A stretch of 20,548 bases of DNA from DASUGM01 sp036274055 (lineage in GTDB: Bacteria; Acidobacteriota; Vicinamibacteria; Vicinamibacterales; SCN-69-37). The DNA lies in the NCBI GenBank assembly GCA_036274055.1, contig DASUGM010000181.1, positions 1-20,548 on the forward strand. The letters are read 5' to 3'. Below the pieces are notes generated by a model. That model was not told the DNA's origin, made no database searches, and saw only the letters and a list, made by a program, of their open reading frames with translations. The position numbers and the translations under genes were made by a program. Shown here piece after piece: positions 13,041 through 20,420 of the stretch (position 1 is its first letter; every line of letters starts with the position of its first letter).

Positions 13041-15025
13041 GCGACGCCTGCTGCGGACAGGGCGCGTGCGATCCCAGCGAACAGAAGACCGGGACGGGGT
13101 CCTCCGGCGAACATGGTGGGCACGCCCACGCGGCGGCGACCGCGGCGCTCTCGGGCCGGCAGACGGCGACGGTGGTCGCTTCAGGGCTGCTGATTGCCGC
13201 GGGGGCAGTCGCGGCGTACTTCGGCAACCCTGGCTCGGCGGTCGGTTTCTACGCCACTTCGATCGCGCTCTCGATCCCCCAGCCGTTGCGTCGCGCCTGG
13301 CGCGCGGTCGGCGAGCGATCGCTCGACATCAACGCGCTGATGGTGATCGCCGTCGTTGGCGCGGTGCTGCTCGATGACTGGATGGAAGCGGCGGCGGTGG
13401 TGTGGCTGTTTGGCATCGCGCAGTGGCTCGAGACGCTGAGCATGGTCCGCGCCCGGCGCGCGGTGCGCTCGCTGATGACGGACACCCCGACGACGGCGAT
13501 CGTGCGGCGCGGGGGACGTGACGAAACCGTGCCGGTCGCGCAGGTGCAAGTCGGCGACGTCGTGGTGATCCGCCCCGGCGATCGTGTTCCGGTCGACGGC
13601 ATCGTTGTCACCGGCGCCACCGCGATCAATCAGGCCCCGGTCACTGGAGAGTCGGTGCCGGTCGAGAAAACCATCGGCGACGGCGTGTTTGCCGGCAGCA
13701 TCAACGGCAACAGCGCGATCGAGGTGGAGACGACGCGGCCGGCGTCGGACAGCACGATTGCCCGCATCGTTCATCTCGTCGAGGCGGCGCAGAGTCAGCG
13801 CGCGCCGGTGCAGACGTTCGTCGAGCGGTTCGCGCGGCGCTACACGCCGGCGATTGTCGGGCTCGCCGTCGCCATGGTCGTCGTCGGGCCGCTCGCGACC
13901 GGCGGCGTATCCGGCTGGTCAGGCGAGTTCGCGACGTGGAGCTATCGCGCGCTGGCGCTGCTGGTCGTCGCGTGCCCGTGCGCGCTGGTGATCTCGACGC
14001 CGGTGTCGTTCGTCTCGGCGCTGACGTCGGCGGCGCGCAACGGCGTGCTCATCAAAGGCGGCGCGCACCTGGAGCGGTTGAGCGGCGTGCGCGCGATCGC
14101 GTTCGACAAGACCGGCACGCTGACTCAGGGCCGCGTCATGGTCACCGACGTGCTCACCGTCGAGGGCGTCTCGGCGCACGGCGTCCTCTCGGTGGCCGCC
14201 GCGCTCGAGCTGCGCTCCGAACATCCGATTGGCCGGGCGATCGTCGATCGCGCGCATGCGATCGGTCTGGCGATCCTGCCCGGTGACGGGTTCCGTGCGC
14301 TGCCCGGGCTTGGCGCCGAGGCGCTGGTCGCCGCGTCGCCGGCAATTGTCGGAAGCCATCGTCTGTTCGAGGAGCGGCAGCTGTGCACGCCCTCGCTGCA
14401 TGCGCACGCGTCCGACGTCGAGGAACGCGGCGGCACGCCGGTGCTCGTCGGCCACGGCGGATCGGCGCTGGGGGTGATTCGCGTCAGCGATCAGATTCGC
14501 GGCGAAGGCCGGGATGCGATCGCGCGGCTGCGCGACGAGGGCATCGCGCGCGTCGAGCTGCTCACCGGCGACACGCCGGCCAACGCCGAAGCGATTCGGG
14601 CCAGCGCCGGCCTCGACGCCGCGCACGCCGGCCTGATGCCCGCCGACAAAGTGCGGCACATCGCCCGGCTGCGGGCCGAGTTCGGCAGCGTCGCGATGGT
14701 CGGCGACGGCGTCAACGACGCGCCGGCGCTCGCCGCCGCGGACGTCGGCATCGCCATGGGCACCGCCGGCAGCGACATCGCGCTCGAAACCGCCGACGTC
14801 GCGCTGATGTCCGACGAACTCGAGAAGCTGCCGTACGCCCTCCGGCTCGCCCGCGCGACGATGACCAACATCCGGATCAACCTGATTCTGGCGTTGGGCC
14901 TCAAGCTGGCATTTGTCGTGGCGGCAGCCTCAGGGATTGCCACGCTGTGGATGGCGGTGCTCGCGGATACGGGCGCCTCGCTGCTGGTCACCGCGAACAG
15001 CCTGCGGCTGCTGCGGACCAGATAG
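13037..15025 (+). CDS. zntA: Zn/Cd/Pb-exporting P1B-type ATPase
   Basis: This 662-residue pump has the CPC metal-site motif (Cys313-Pro-Cys315) in VACPCALVISTPV. It also has the phosphorylation Asp357 in DKTGTLTQ, TGES of the actuator domain, SEHPIGRAI of the nucleotide domain and GDGVNDAP (from 556). P1B-2 identity is supported by Lys623 in GLKLAFV and Asp644 in LADTGASLLVTANSLRLL, counterparts of the transport-site Lys and Asp of ZntA. It exports divalent metals from the cytoplasm. There is no ferredoxin-like HMA domain; instead the N-terminus has a Cys cluster (CCGQGAC) and a His-rich stretch (EHGGHAHA). The GTG start overlaps the arsR stop, so synthesis is coupled to the sensor. Confidence 0.93.
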   Translation: MSDACCGQGACDPSEQKTGTGSSGEHGGHAHAAATAALSGRQTATVVASGLLIAAGAVAAYFGNPGSAVGFYATSIALSIPQPLRRAWRAVGERSLDINALMVIAVVGAVLLDDWMEAAAVVWLFGIAQWLETLSMVRARRAVRSLMTDTPTTAIVRRGGRDETVPVAQVQVGDVVVIRPGDRVPVDGIVVTGATAINQAPVTGESVPVEKTIGDGVFAGSINGNSAIEVETTRPASDSTIARIVHLVEAAQSQRAPVQTFVERFARRYTPAIVGLAVAMVVVGPLATGGVSGWSGEFATWSYRALALLVVACPCALVISTPVSFVSALTSAARNGVLIKGGAHLERLSGVRAIAFDKTGTLTQGRVMVTDVLTVEGVSAHGVLSVAAALELRSEHPIGRAIVDRAHAIGLAILPGDGFRALPGLGAEALVAASPAIVGSHRLFEERQLCTPSLHAHASDVEERGGTPVLVGHGGSALGVIRVSDQIRGEGRDAIARLRDEGIARVELLTGDTPANAEAIRASAGLDAAHAGLMPADKVRHIARLRAEFGSVAMVGDGVNDAPALAAADVGIAMGTAGSDIALETADVALMSDELEKLPYALRLARATMTNIRINLILALGLKLAFVVAAASGIATLWMAVLADTGASLLVTANSLRLLRTR

Positions 15026-15231
15026 CTCAGCACGGTTTGCTTAATGCTCGGTGCTGATGCTGAGTGCTTGGTGCAGGTGGTTGATGCTTTGTGCGGTCGA
15101 CGCGTCGGCCCGTACGAAACCGAGATATCTTCCGTGTTGACGTTGCCCGGATGCTAACTGCACGAGGCAACGAGCACTTGCACCAAGCACCCAGCATCAG
15201 CACCAAGCGCTAAGCATGGCGAGGTGAGCTA
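15023..15231. repeat. Array D: stop-to-stop inverted repeat of TGCT-type units
   Basis: Left arm 15024-15094 and right arm 15160-15230 form a 71-bp ungapped inverted repeat with 56 identical positions, plus one more pair at 15023/15231. Each arm is a degenerate 7-bp array of TGCTNNG-type units. The first base pairs fall within the stop codon of the metal ATPase (15023-15025) and the stop of the PilZ gene (15229-15231), so the palindrome spans the convergent gap exactly. The 65-nt loop contains the 8-bp palindrome GACGCGTC (15099-15106). No T-run follows; the role is unknown. Confidence 0.9.
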
Positions 15232-15909
15232 GCCGCGTTCGTCCACCCAGCGCTCGAGCATCCGCTGGTCGATCAGCGATACTTTCTCGAACTGCACGCC
15301 CATCCCGGTCTTGCGATCGCTCCAGGCGATGTGTCCCTGCGCGGCGATTTCCGACGGCGTCCCCGGGAGGCGGAACTTGACCAGCACGCTGGTGCCTTTC
15401 GAAAGCGGGTTCATCGTTCGAATCGCGACGCCGCCCTTGCTGACGTCGAGCGTCACCGCGCCGGCGATCGTCTGGCCGGCCTGATACGACACCGGCACGC
15501 CCAGCGCGATGCGCAGGCTGGCGCGGCGGTTGAAGTTGTCCGGGAACAGGTGCGGCGCGAGCGCCGGCAGGATCTGCGGGGTGCTCGCGTGCTCGTTGAT
15601 GTAGGCGACGTTCATGGCCGCCAGCGCCGGCACCAGCGCCGCGCTCGGCAGGGACCCCGAAAACACCACCACCGGGACCACGCGATCCGGCCGCTGCCGG
15701 ACATCGCGGACGAACGCCGCGCCGTCCTCGGCCAGCGCGAGGTCGACGAGCGCCAGGTTGATGGGCGAGGCCGGCGCCTGCGCCGCCGCCCGCGCCTCGG
15801 CCTCGGATCCGACGCTGACGAACGCATGACGCGCATCGGCAAGGGCGGCGGCAAACCGGTCGCGGACGGCCGCCGACCGATGGGCAATCAGGATGGTCTT
15901 CGTCGACAT
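15229..15909 (-). CDS. Degenerate receiver domain fused to PilZ
   Basis: This 226-residue protein has an N-terminal receiver-like fold (about 4-122) and a C-terminal PilZ domain (about 127-226). The receiver keeps the aspartate at the phosphoacceptor position (Asp56, LVDLAL). The acidic pair after strand 1 is replaced by AHRS, and the conserved Lys after strand 5 is absent (AYINEH). Phosphorylation is therefore doubtful. PilZ has both c-di-GMP motifs: RxxxR within RRASLR (129-133) and DxSxGG as DVSKGG (155-160). It probably reads c-di-GMP and signals to motility, pili or envelope targets. ATG 15909 is preferred; a GTG three codons upstream (15918) is possible, and neither has a clear Shine-Dalgarno. 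Confidence 0.87.
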   Translation of the reverse strand: MSTKTILIAHRSAAVRDRFAAALADARHAFVSVGSEAEARAAAQAPASPINLALVDLALAEDGAAFVRDVRQRPDRVVPVVVFSGSLPSAALVPALAAMNVAYINEHASTPQILPALAPHLFPDNFNRRASLRIALGVPVSYQAGQTIAGAVTLDVSKGGVAIRTMNPLSKGTSVLVKFRLPGTPSEIAAQGHIAWSDRKTGMGVQFEKVSLIDQRMLERWVDERG

Positions 15910-15955
15910 GCCGGCCACGTGTGCTGCCCCAAGATACCGTAATCGCGCGATCTAC

Positions 15956-16007
15956 TTGACGGCGGTTTCGATGCGGTCGATATAATCGGAATTGAAGGAA
16001 CCAGGAG
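15956..16007 (+). promoter_or_regulatory. Promoter and ribosome binding site of the LysW-like/larE operon
   Basis: TTGACG (15956-15961) and a perfect TATAAT (15981-15986) are 19 bp apart, longer than ideal. AGGAG at 16003-16007 lies 5 nt before ATG 16013 and decides this start over an in-frame TTG at 15992. The predicted leader is about 20 nt. Confidence 0.6.
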
Positions 16008-16012
16008 AACGT

Positions 16013-16297
16013 ATGGCGACTTGTCCCGAATGCGACGCCGAACTCGAAATCGATGGCGATGATCTCGACGAAATGGAAGTCGGCGATCCGTGGGATTGTG
16101 ATGCGTGCGGCAGCCACCTCCGCGTCTCGAGCATTCGACCGCTCGAATTCGACAACGACGACGAGGATGACGAAGACGAGGATGACGACGACGAGGACAG
16201 CGACGAGGAGGAAGCCTCGGACGACGACGATGCCGACGATGACGACGATGACGCCGACAGCGACGACGACGAAGGCGGTGGAGACTGGGAAGAATGA
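16013..16297 (+). CDS. LysW-like zinc-ribbon protein with polyacidic tail
   Basis: This is a 94-residue protein. Residues 1-45 resemble the LysW/alpha-aminoadipate carrier family: a zinc ribbon with Cys4, Cys7, Cys29 and Cys32 (CPEC and CDAC), an EVGDPWDC turn, and RVSSIRPLEF as the last strand. From 46 onward it is almost only Asp and Glu (37 of 49 residues), ending GGGDWEE. LysW proteins end in an EDWGE-type motif whose terminal Glu carries the substrate, so DWEE is suggestive but not identical, and the acidic tail is unusually long. No lysX, lysZ or other lysine/arginine genes are nearby. The stop overlaps the larE start (ATGA), implying joint function. A metal-binding or simple acidic-tail role is an alternative. 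Confidence 0.75.
   Translation: MATCPECDAELEIDGDDLDEMEVGDPWDCDACGSHLRVSSIRPLEFDNDDEDDEDEDDDDEDSDEEEASDDDDADDDDDDADSDDDEGGGDWEE
16152..16272 (+). repeat. GAC/GAT/GAG codon repeat encoding the acidic tail
   Basis: This is an in-frame trinucleotide-rich stretch of GAC, GAT and GAG codons with a few Ala and Ser interruptions, encoding most of the acidic tail of the LysW-like protein. Its length may vary between strains by slippage in steps of 3 nt. Confidence 0.75.
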
Positions 16298-17139
16298 TTG
16301 ACGCGGGCGCGCCTCCGGCGACCTCGCTTGCCTCGCGCGAAGCCGCGCTGACCGCGCGGTTGCGGAGCCTGTCGTCCCTGGTTGTCGCCTACAGCGGCGG
16401 TGTCGATTCGGCGTTCCTCGCCTGGGCCGCGACTCAAGTGCTTGGCGATCGCGCGCTGTGCGTCACCGCCGACAGCGCCAGCTATCCCGAACGCCACCGC
16501 CAGATGGCGCTGAATATCGCCGCGCAGTTCCAGTTGCATCACGAAATCATCCGCACCGCCGAGCTCGAGCGCCCCGAGTACCGCCAGAACCACGGCGACC
16601 GCTGCTACTACTGCAAGCACGAGCTCTACACCGAGCTCACCGCGCTGGCGCGGGCGCGCGGTTTTGAGGCCGTCGCCGACGGCAGCAACGCCGACGACCG
16701 CGGCGACTACCGGCCCGGCCGCCGTGCCGCGCGCGAGTTCGGCATCATCAGCCCGCTCGACGAAGCCGGGTTGACCAAGGACGACATCCGCGCGCTCTCG
16801 CACGACGCCGGACTGCCGACCTGGGACGAGCCGGCGTCGGCCTGTCTGTCGTCGCGCGTCCCGTACTTTTCGGAAGTGACGGAAGAGAAGCTTCGCGCCA
16901 TCGAGCGCGCGGAGGAGGCCGTCCGCGCGCTTGGCTTTCGCGTGCTGCGGGTCCGGCACCACGGCGATGTCGCACGTCTCGAACTGGCGCGCGATGAAAT
17001 GGCGCGGGCGATCGACCCCCCGGTCGCGGCCGCCATCGACACGGCCTTGCGAGCGCTCGGCTTCAAATACGTCGCGCTCGATCTGAAAGGATACCGGCTC
17101 GGCAGCCTGAACGAAGGGCTGTCGTTGCGGCCGGTGTAG
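16294..17139 (+). CDS. larE: LarE-type ATP-dependent sulfur transferase
   Basis: This 281-residue PP-loop ATPase has the pyrophosphate motif SGGVDS (34-39), followed by LarE-specific segments RCYYCKHELY (103-112), DGSNADDRGDYRPG (129-142) and EPASACLSSRVPY (179-191). Cys184 is at the position of the sacrificial sulfur-donor cysteine of Lactiplantibacillus LarE. The extra pair Cys104/Cys107 gives the three-cysteine form, which in other bacteria binds a [4Fe-4S] cluster and need not sacrifice its own sulfur. LarE normally adenylates and sulfurates the pyridinium dicarboxylate precursor of the nickel-pincer cofactor. No larA, larB or larC is in view. The ATG overlaps the LysW-like stop, so this copy may act with, or on, that protein. 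Confidence 0.92.
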   Translation: MIDAGAPPATSLASREAALTARLRSLSSLVVAYSGGVDSAFLAWAATQVLGDRALCVTADSASYPERHRQMALNIAAQFQLHHEIIRTAELERPEYRQNHGDRCYYCKHELYTELTALARARGFEAVADGSNADDRGDYRPGRRAAREFGIISPLDEAGLTKDDIRALSHDAGLPTWDEPASACLSSRVPYFSEVTEEKLRAIERAEEAVRALGFRVLRVRHHGDVARLELARDEMARAIDPPVAAAIDTALRALGFKYVALDLKGYRLGSLNEGLSLRPV

Positions 17140-17182
17140 GCACGGGTCGCCTCGACGGCGGCTCGGGTCGCGCGCTCCCCAC

Positions 17183-19465
17183 GTGACTTCCCGGCTTCGG
17201 CTCCTCCTTGGCGCGCTCGCGCTGGCGTTTCTGGCCGCGCATCTGCGCGACCTGCCGCGTACGCTCGAGGACCTCGATTCGATCAATTTCGCGCTCGGCA
17301 TCGAGTCCTTTTCGGTCGCCGCGCATCAACCGCATCCGCCGGGCTATCCGATTTTCATCGGCCTCGCCAAACTGTCGAACGGCGCCCTGCAGACGTTCGC
17401 GCCGTCGATGAATCGCGACCGGCGCGCCGCGGTGGCGCTCGCGATCTGGAATGTCATCGCCGGCGCGCTGGCCGCGTTCGTGCTGGCGTCGTTCTGGATC
17501 GCCGTCGGGCTGACGGCGCCGGCCGCGAGCCTGACGACGATTGTGGCGATTTCGTCGCCGTTGTTCTGGTTCACCGCCTCGCGGCCACTCAGCGACACCG
17601 CGGGCCTCGTCGCCGCGCTCGCCGTGCAGACGCTCGTCCTGCGCGGGTTTCAACGCTGGCGCGCCGACGCGACCGTGCTGCCTGCGGATTGGTCGTGGGC
17701 GGCATTTGGCGCCGGGCTGATCATCGGCCTGCGTTCGCAGACGTTGTGGCTGACCGGGCCTCTGCTGGTGTGGACGGCGGTGCGATTGCTGCGCGCCGGG
17801 CGCGCCGGTAACGTCGGACGGCTCACCCTCCTGGCCGCGGCCGGCGCCCTGGTGTGGGCGGTGCCGCTGGTCCTCGATACCGGCGGCGTCAGCGCGTATC
17901 TCGCCGCCTTGTCGAACCAGGGCGCCCAGGATTTCACCGGCGTCAGGATGCTCTGGACGCAGCCAACCTGGCGCCTCCTGCGCGAAGCGCTGTCGCTGAC
18001 GTTCCTCGGCCCGTGGCAGGCGGCCGCACTCGGCGAGATCATGGTTGTGCTCGCGATCATCGGCGCCATCCGTCTGTGGCGCGGCGATCGCGACACGCTG
18101 TTCGTCATCACGCTCGCCTTCGCGCCGTACATCGTATTTCATCTGTTGTTCCAGGAAACCGTGACCCTCCGCTATGCCTTGCCGATCGTCGTGCCGATCA
18201 CCGGCCTGGCGGTGATTGCGCTGTCGGAACTCGGCATGCAACTGAGCGCGGTGGCGGCCGCGGCAATTGTCGCGGTGAGCCTGGCGATCGGCCAGCCGAG
18301 ACTGCACGCCTACGCCGCCGACGGCGCGCCGATCTTCCGCGCGTTTCAGGCGATGCACGCGGCCCTGTCGGCCGAGCGCCAACGGCCGGTGCTGACGATG
18401 CACCATCAGGTCTGGTGGGGCGTGCGCCGCGTCCTCGACTGGTACCGGGAAACCTGGAACACCGGACCGCAGCCGCACCCCGGCGATCGCGAGTGGCTCG
18501 GCGTCGTCGATCATTTCGCGCGCGGCAGGACGGCGCCGGTGTGGATGTTGACGGACCTCACCCGCACCGACATCGCGGCGTTCGACCCGCGAACCACAAC
18601 CCTTGGCGGCCGTTACGAGCTCTCCCCGCGGATCCGTGAGCTCGTCGGCGGCGCGCGCCTCGATGGTCTGGCGTGGTGGCGGATCGGGCCGCCGGCCTGG
18701 ATGCTCAGTCGCGGCTGGTCGCTCACCACCGAACTCGCCGGCGTCACCAAGGCGGACGAAAAGGCGCGCGGTCGCGACGGCGCCCTGGCGCTCCTTCGAC
18801 GATCGCCCGAGCCGATCCGCATCGTCCTCGGCGGGCGCTATTTGAGCGGCGTCGGCGGCAGCGTCGCGGACGTCACCGCGACACTTGACGGAACGCCGAT
18901 CGATCGCTGGACGGTGGCGGCCGAGCCCAACTGGTTCGTCCGCCCGATCGAGTTGCCGCATGGAGTCCCGGCGGGCGCGTCACCGTACGCGTCGTTGCTG
19001 ATCCACGTGACGGCGGCGCACCCCGACGCCCCGGTGCCGGATGTCGGACTCGAGCAATTCGACGCCGCGCCGCTGACCGACGTGACGATGGCATTTGCCG
19101 ATGGCTGGCTGGAGAGCGAAAGCAACCCGCAGAACGGCGTCACCTGGCGATGGACCAGCCGGCGCAGCACGCTGCTGATCTGGCCCGGTAATCGCGATCG
19201 GACGTTGACGCTCGTCGGTGAATCGCCGCTGAAATCCTTCGATCGCGCGCCCAACGTCGTCGTCCGCGCCGGCGACCGCGAGCTGGCGCGTTTCAGCCCG
19301 TCGGCGGACTTCACACAGACGATCGCGCTGCCGCTCGACGCGCTGACCGCGGCAAACGGGCGGGTGACGATCGAAACCGATCTGGTCTTCGTCCCCGGCG
19401 AGCGCCACAACAGCCCGGACCGGCGGCAGCTCGGACTGAAGCTGTTTTCAGTGCGCGTGCGATAG
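17183..19465 (+). CDS. GT-C-like multi-pass membrane protein, putative glycosyltransferase
   Basis: The N-terminal half of this 760-residue protein (to about 370) holds around nine hydrophobic helices. After TM1 come an acidic loop, LEDLDSINFALG (29-40), and HQPHPPGYPIF (48-58). Acidic residues in the first extracytoplasmic loop and this His/Pro motif are typical of PMT/ArnT-like GT-C enzymes that use polyprenyl-phosphate sugars. The C-terminal half (about 375-760) has no membrane segment and looks like extracytoplasmic beta-sandwich domains; a WYRETWN segment and repeated VxxGDRELxRF-type strands are visible. Substrate is unknown. GTG 17183 lies 43 nt after larE with no Shine-Dalgarno, so it may belong to the larE operon. 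The stop at 19465 leads into array E. Confidence 0.72.
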   Translation: MTSRLRLLLGALALAFLAAHLRDLPRTLEDLDSINFALGIESFSVAAHQPHPPGYPIFIGLAKLSNGALQTFAPSMNRDRRAAVALAIWNVIAGALAAFVLASFWIAVGLTAPAASLTTIVAISSPLFWFTASRPLSDTAGLVAALAVQTLVLRGFQRWRADATVLPADWSWAAFGAGLIIGLRSQTLWLTGPLLVWTAVRLLRAGRAGNVGRLTLLAAAGALVWAVPLVLDTGGVSAYLAALSNQGAQDFTGVRMLWTQPTWRLLREALSLTFLGPWQAAALGEIMVVLAIIGAIRLWRGDRDTLFVITLAFAPYIVFHLLFQETVTLRYALPIVVPITGLAVIALSELGMQLSAVAAAAIVAVSLAIGQPRLHAYAADGAPIFRAFQAMHAALSAERQRPVLTMHHQVWWGVRRVLDWYRETWNTGPQPHPGDREWLGVVDHFARGRTAPVWMLTDLTRTDIAAFDPRTTTLGGRYELSPRIRELVGGARLDGLAWWRIGPPAWMLSRGWSLTTELAGVTKADEKARGRDGALALLRRSPEPIRIVLGGRYLSGVGGSVADVTATLDGTPIDRWTVAAEPNWFVRPIELPHGVPAGASPYASLLIHVTAAHPDAPVPDVGLEQFDAAPLTDVTMAFADGWLESESNPQNGVTWRWTSRRSTLLIWPGNRDRTLTLVGESPLKSFDRAPNVVVRAGDRELARFSPSADFTQTIALPLDALTAANGRVTIETDLVFVPGERHNSPDRRQLGLKLFSVRVR

Positions 19466-19467
19466 AT

Positions 19468-19653
19468 CCGTGCGCCTTGCGCCCAACTGCGCCGGTGCGC
19501 CAATGCGTGTGCCCCGTGCATCTCTCGGTCGCCATCCAGGTGGCGTCCGCGTCGGGTTTACATCCGAATGCGAAGCAATCTGCCGCAGAGGAAGTGCACG
19601 GCGTACGGCGCACGCGCACCGGCGCACCGGCGCATTTGGCGCAAGTCGCACGG
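19468..19653. repeat. Array E: TGCGCC-type inverted repeat between convergent genes
   Basis: Three co-linear inverted blocks pair across the gap: 19468-19474 with 19647-19653 (CCGTGCG), 19476-19483 with 19638-19645 (CTTGCGCC), and 19488-19501 with 19621-19634 (a perfect 14-bp TGCGCCGGTGCGCC). Further partial pairing follows inward. Arms are built of degenerate ~7-bp GTGCGCC units. The loop contains a small hairpin, CGCCA (19530-19534) with TGGCG (19541-19545). It fills the space between the membrane-protein stop (19465) and the methyltransferase stop (19660). No gene is seen here. Confidence 0.83.
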
Positions 19654-19659
19654 GGTGCT

Positions 19660-20394
19660 TCACTTCTCGGCGACCGCCATCACCGACGTCCCGATTGGCA
19701 GATTGGCGATCTTCAGCCACGCGGCCTCGGCCCGGAGCGATAAATCGAAGACGGCGTTGACGGGCCCCGCCGGTGTCTGCAGGTCGGCGTCCGAGGCTTC
19801 GTGGGCGCGGCCGCGCAGGCGCTCGAGCCCGCGGACGCCAAGGGCAAACGGGAACGGAGTGAAGTTCGTGAACGTCACGCGACGGACGCGGAATCCAGCC
19901 CGAGTCAGTTTGTCGGACAGGGTCGCGCGCGTGTAGCGGCGTACTTCCATCGTCAACGTCGAGTGCGAGCCTTTGAGCATGTCGAGCGCCGCGACGTTGA
20001 CGATGACGAGCCCGCCGGGCTTGAGCACGCGATGCATTTCACGAAGCGCCTGCGTCTCGCTGGCGTCGTCGAGGCAGTAGAGCACGTCGAACGACGTGGC
20101 CAGGTCCATGCTTGCGTCACGCAGCGGCAGCGCGGTGACGTTGCCGCGCACCATCGATCTTCCCAGGGCGCGGCCGGCGTCAAGGCCGGTCTGCGATCGT
20201 TCGACGGCGACGACGTGGCCGTAGTCGCGAAGCCAGTCAGCATTACGTCCGGTGCCGGCGCCGCAGTCGACGATGTGTTCGATCTCGCGTCCGTCGAGCG
20301 CCGCGTCGAGCAGGAGCCGGGCCTGGCGACGGAGGCCGCGAAACCAGAAATGGTCCTCCTCGTTGCGCGCCGTCGCGCGCAGCATCCTTTCCAT
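19660..20394 (-). CDS. Class I SAM-dependent methyltransferase
   Basis: This 244-residue Rossmann-fold methyltransferase has motif I VDCGAGTGRN (42-51) and an acidic residue ending strand 2 (AVERS, Glu65). Later segments are GNVTALPLRDASMDLATSFDVLYCLDD (84-110, in two consecutive motifs) and the post-motif LREMHRVLKPGGLVIVNV. The N-terminus NEEDHFWFRGLRR is like that of methyltransferases found next to sugar or polyprenol-linked transferases, which fits the GT-C-like neighbour across array E, although the two genes converge. The methyl acceptor is unknown. ATG 20394 is chosen; ATG 20385 is a second option. A TAGAAT box at 20406-20401 ends 6 nt before the ATG and there is no Shine-Dalgarno, suggesting a leaderless transcript. 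Confidence 0.85.
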   Translation of the reverse strand: MERMLRATARNEEDHFWFRGLRRQARLLLDAALDGREIEHIVDCGAGTGRNADWLRDYGHVVAVERSQTGLDAGRALGRSMVRGNVTALPLRDASMDLATSFDVLYCLDDASETQALREMHRVLKPGGLVIVNVAALDMLKGSHSTLTMEVRRYTRATLSDKLTRAGFRVRRVTFTNFTPFPFALGVRGLERLRGRAHEASDADLQTPAGPVNAVFDLSLRAEAAWLKIANLPIGTSVMAVAEK

Positions 20395-20406
20395 GCGGCC
20401 ATTCTA
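20395..20406 (-). promoter_or_regulatory. Putative leaderless -10 box of the methyltransferase gene
   Basis: TAGAAT on the minus strand (20406 to 20401) is followed by 6 nt and then ATG 20394, placing the expected transcription start at or next to the start codon. The -35 region is poor (CCATCG), so this call is tentative. Confidence 0.35.
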
Positions 20407-20420
20407 GCCATGCTGGTCAT

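Noticed and set aside
15095..15159. tRNA or small RNA gene in the loop of array D
   Set aside because: No cloverleaf pairing, T-loop GTTCRA motif or promoter could be found. Only an 8-bp palindrome is visible.
16013..16297. Lysine or arginine biosynthesis (AAA pathway) locus
   Set aside because: Only the LysW-like protein is present. There are no LysX, LysZ, LysY, LysJ or LysK homologues in the window.
17063..18961. 632-residue minus-strand reading frame opposite the GT-C-like gene
   Set aside because: Its Arg/Gln/His-rich composition has no domain signal, while the plus strand shows membrane helices and family motifs.
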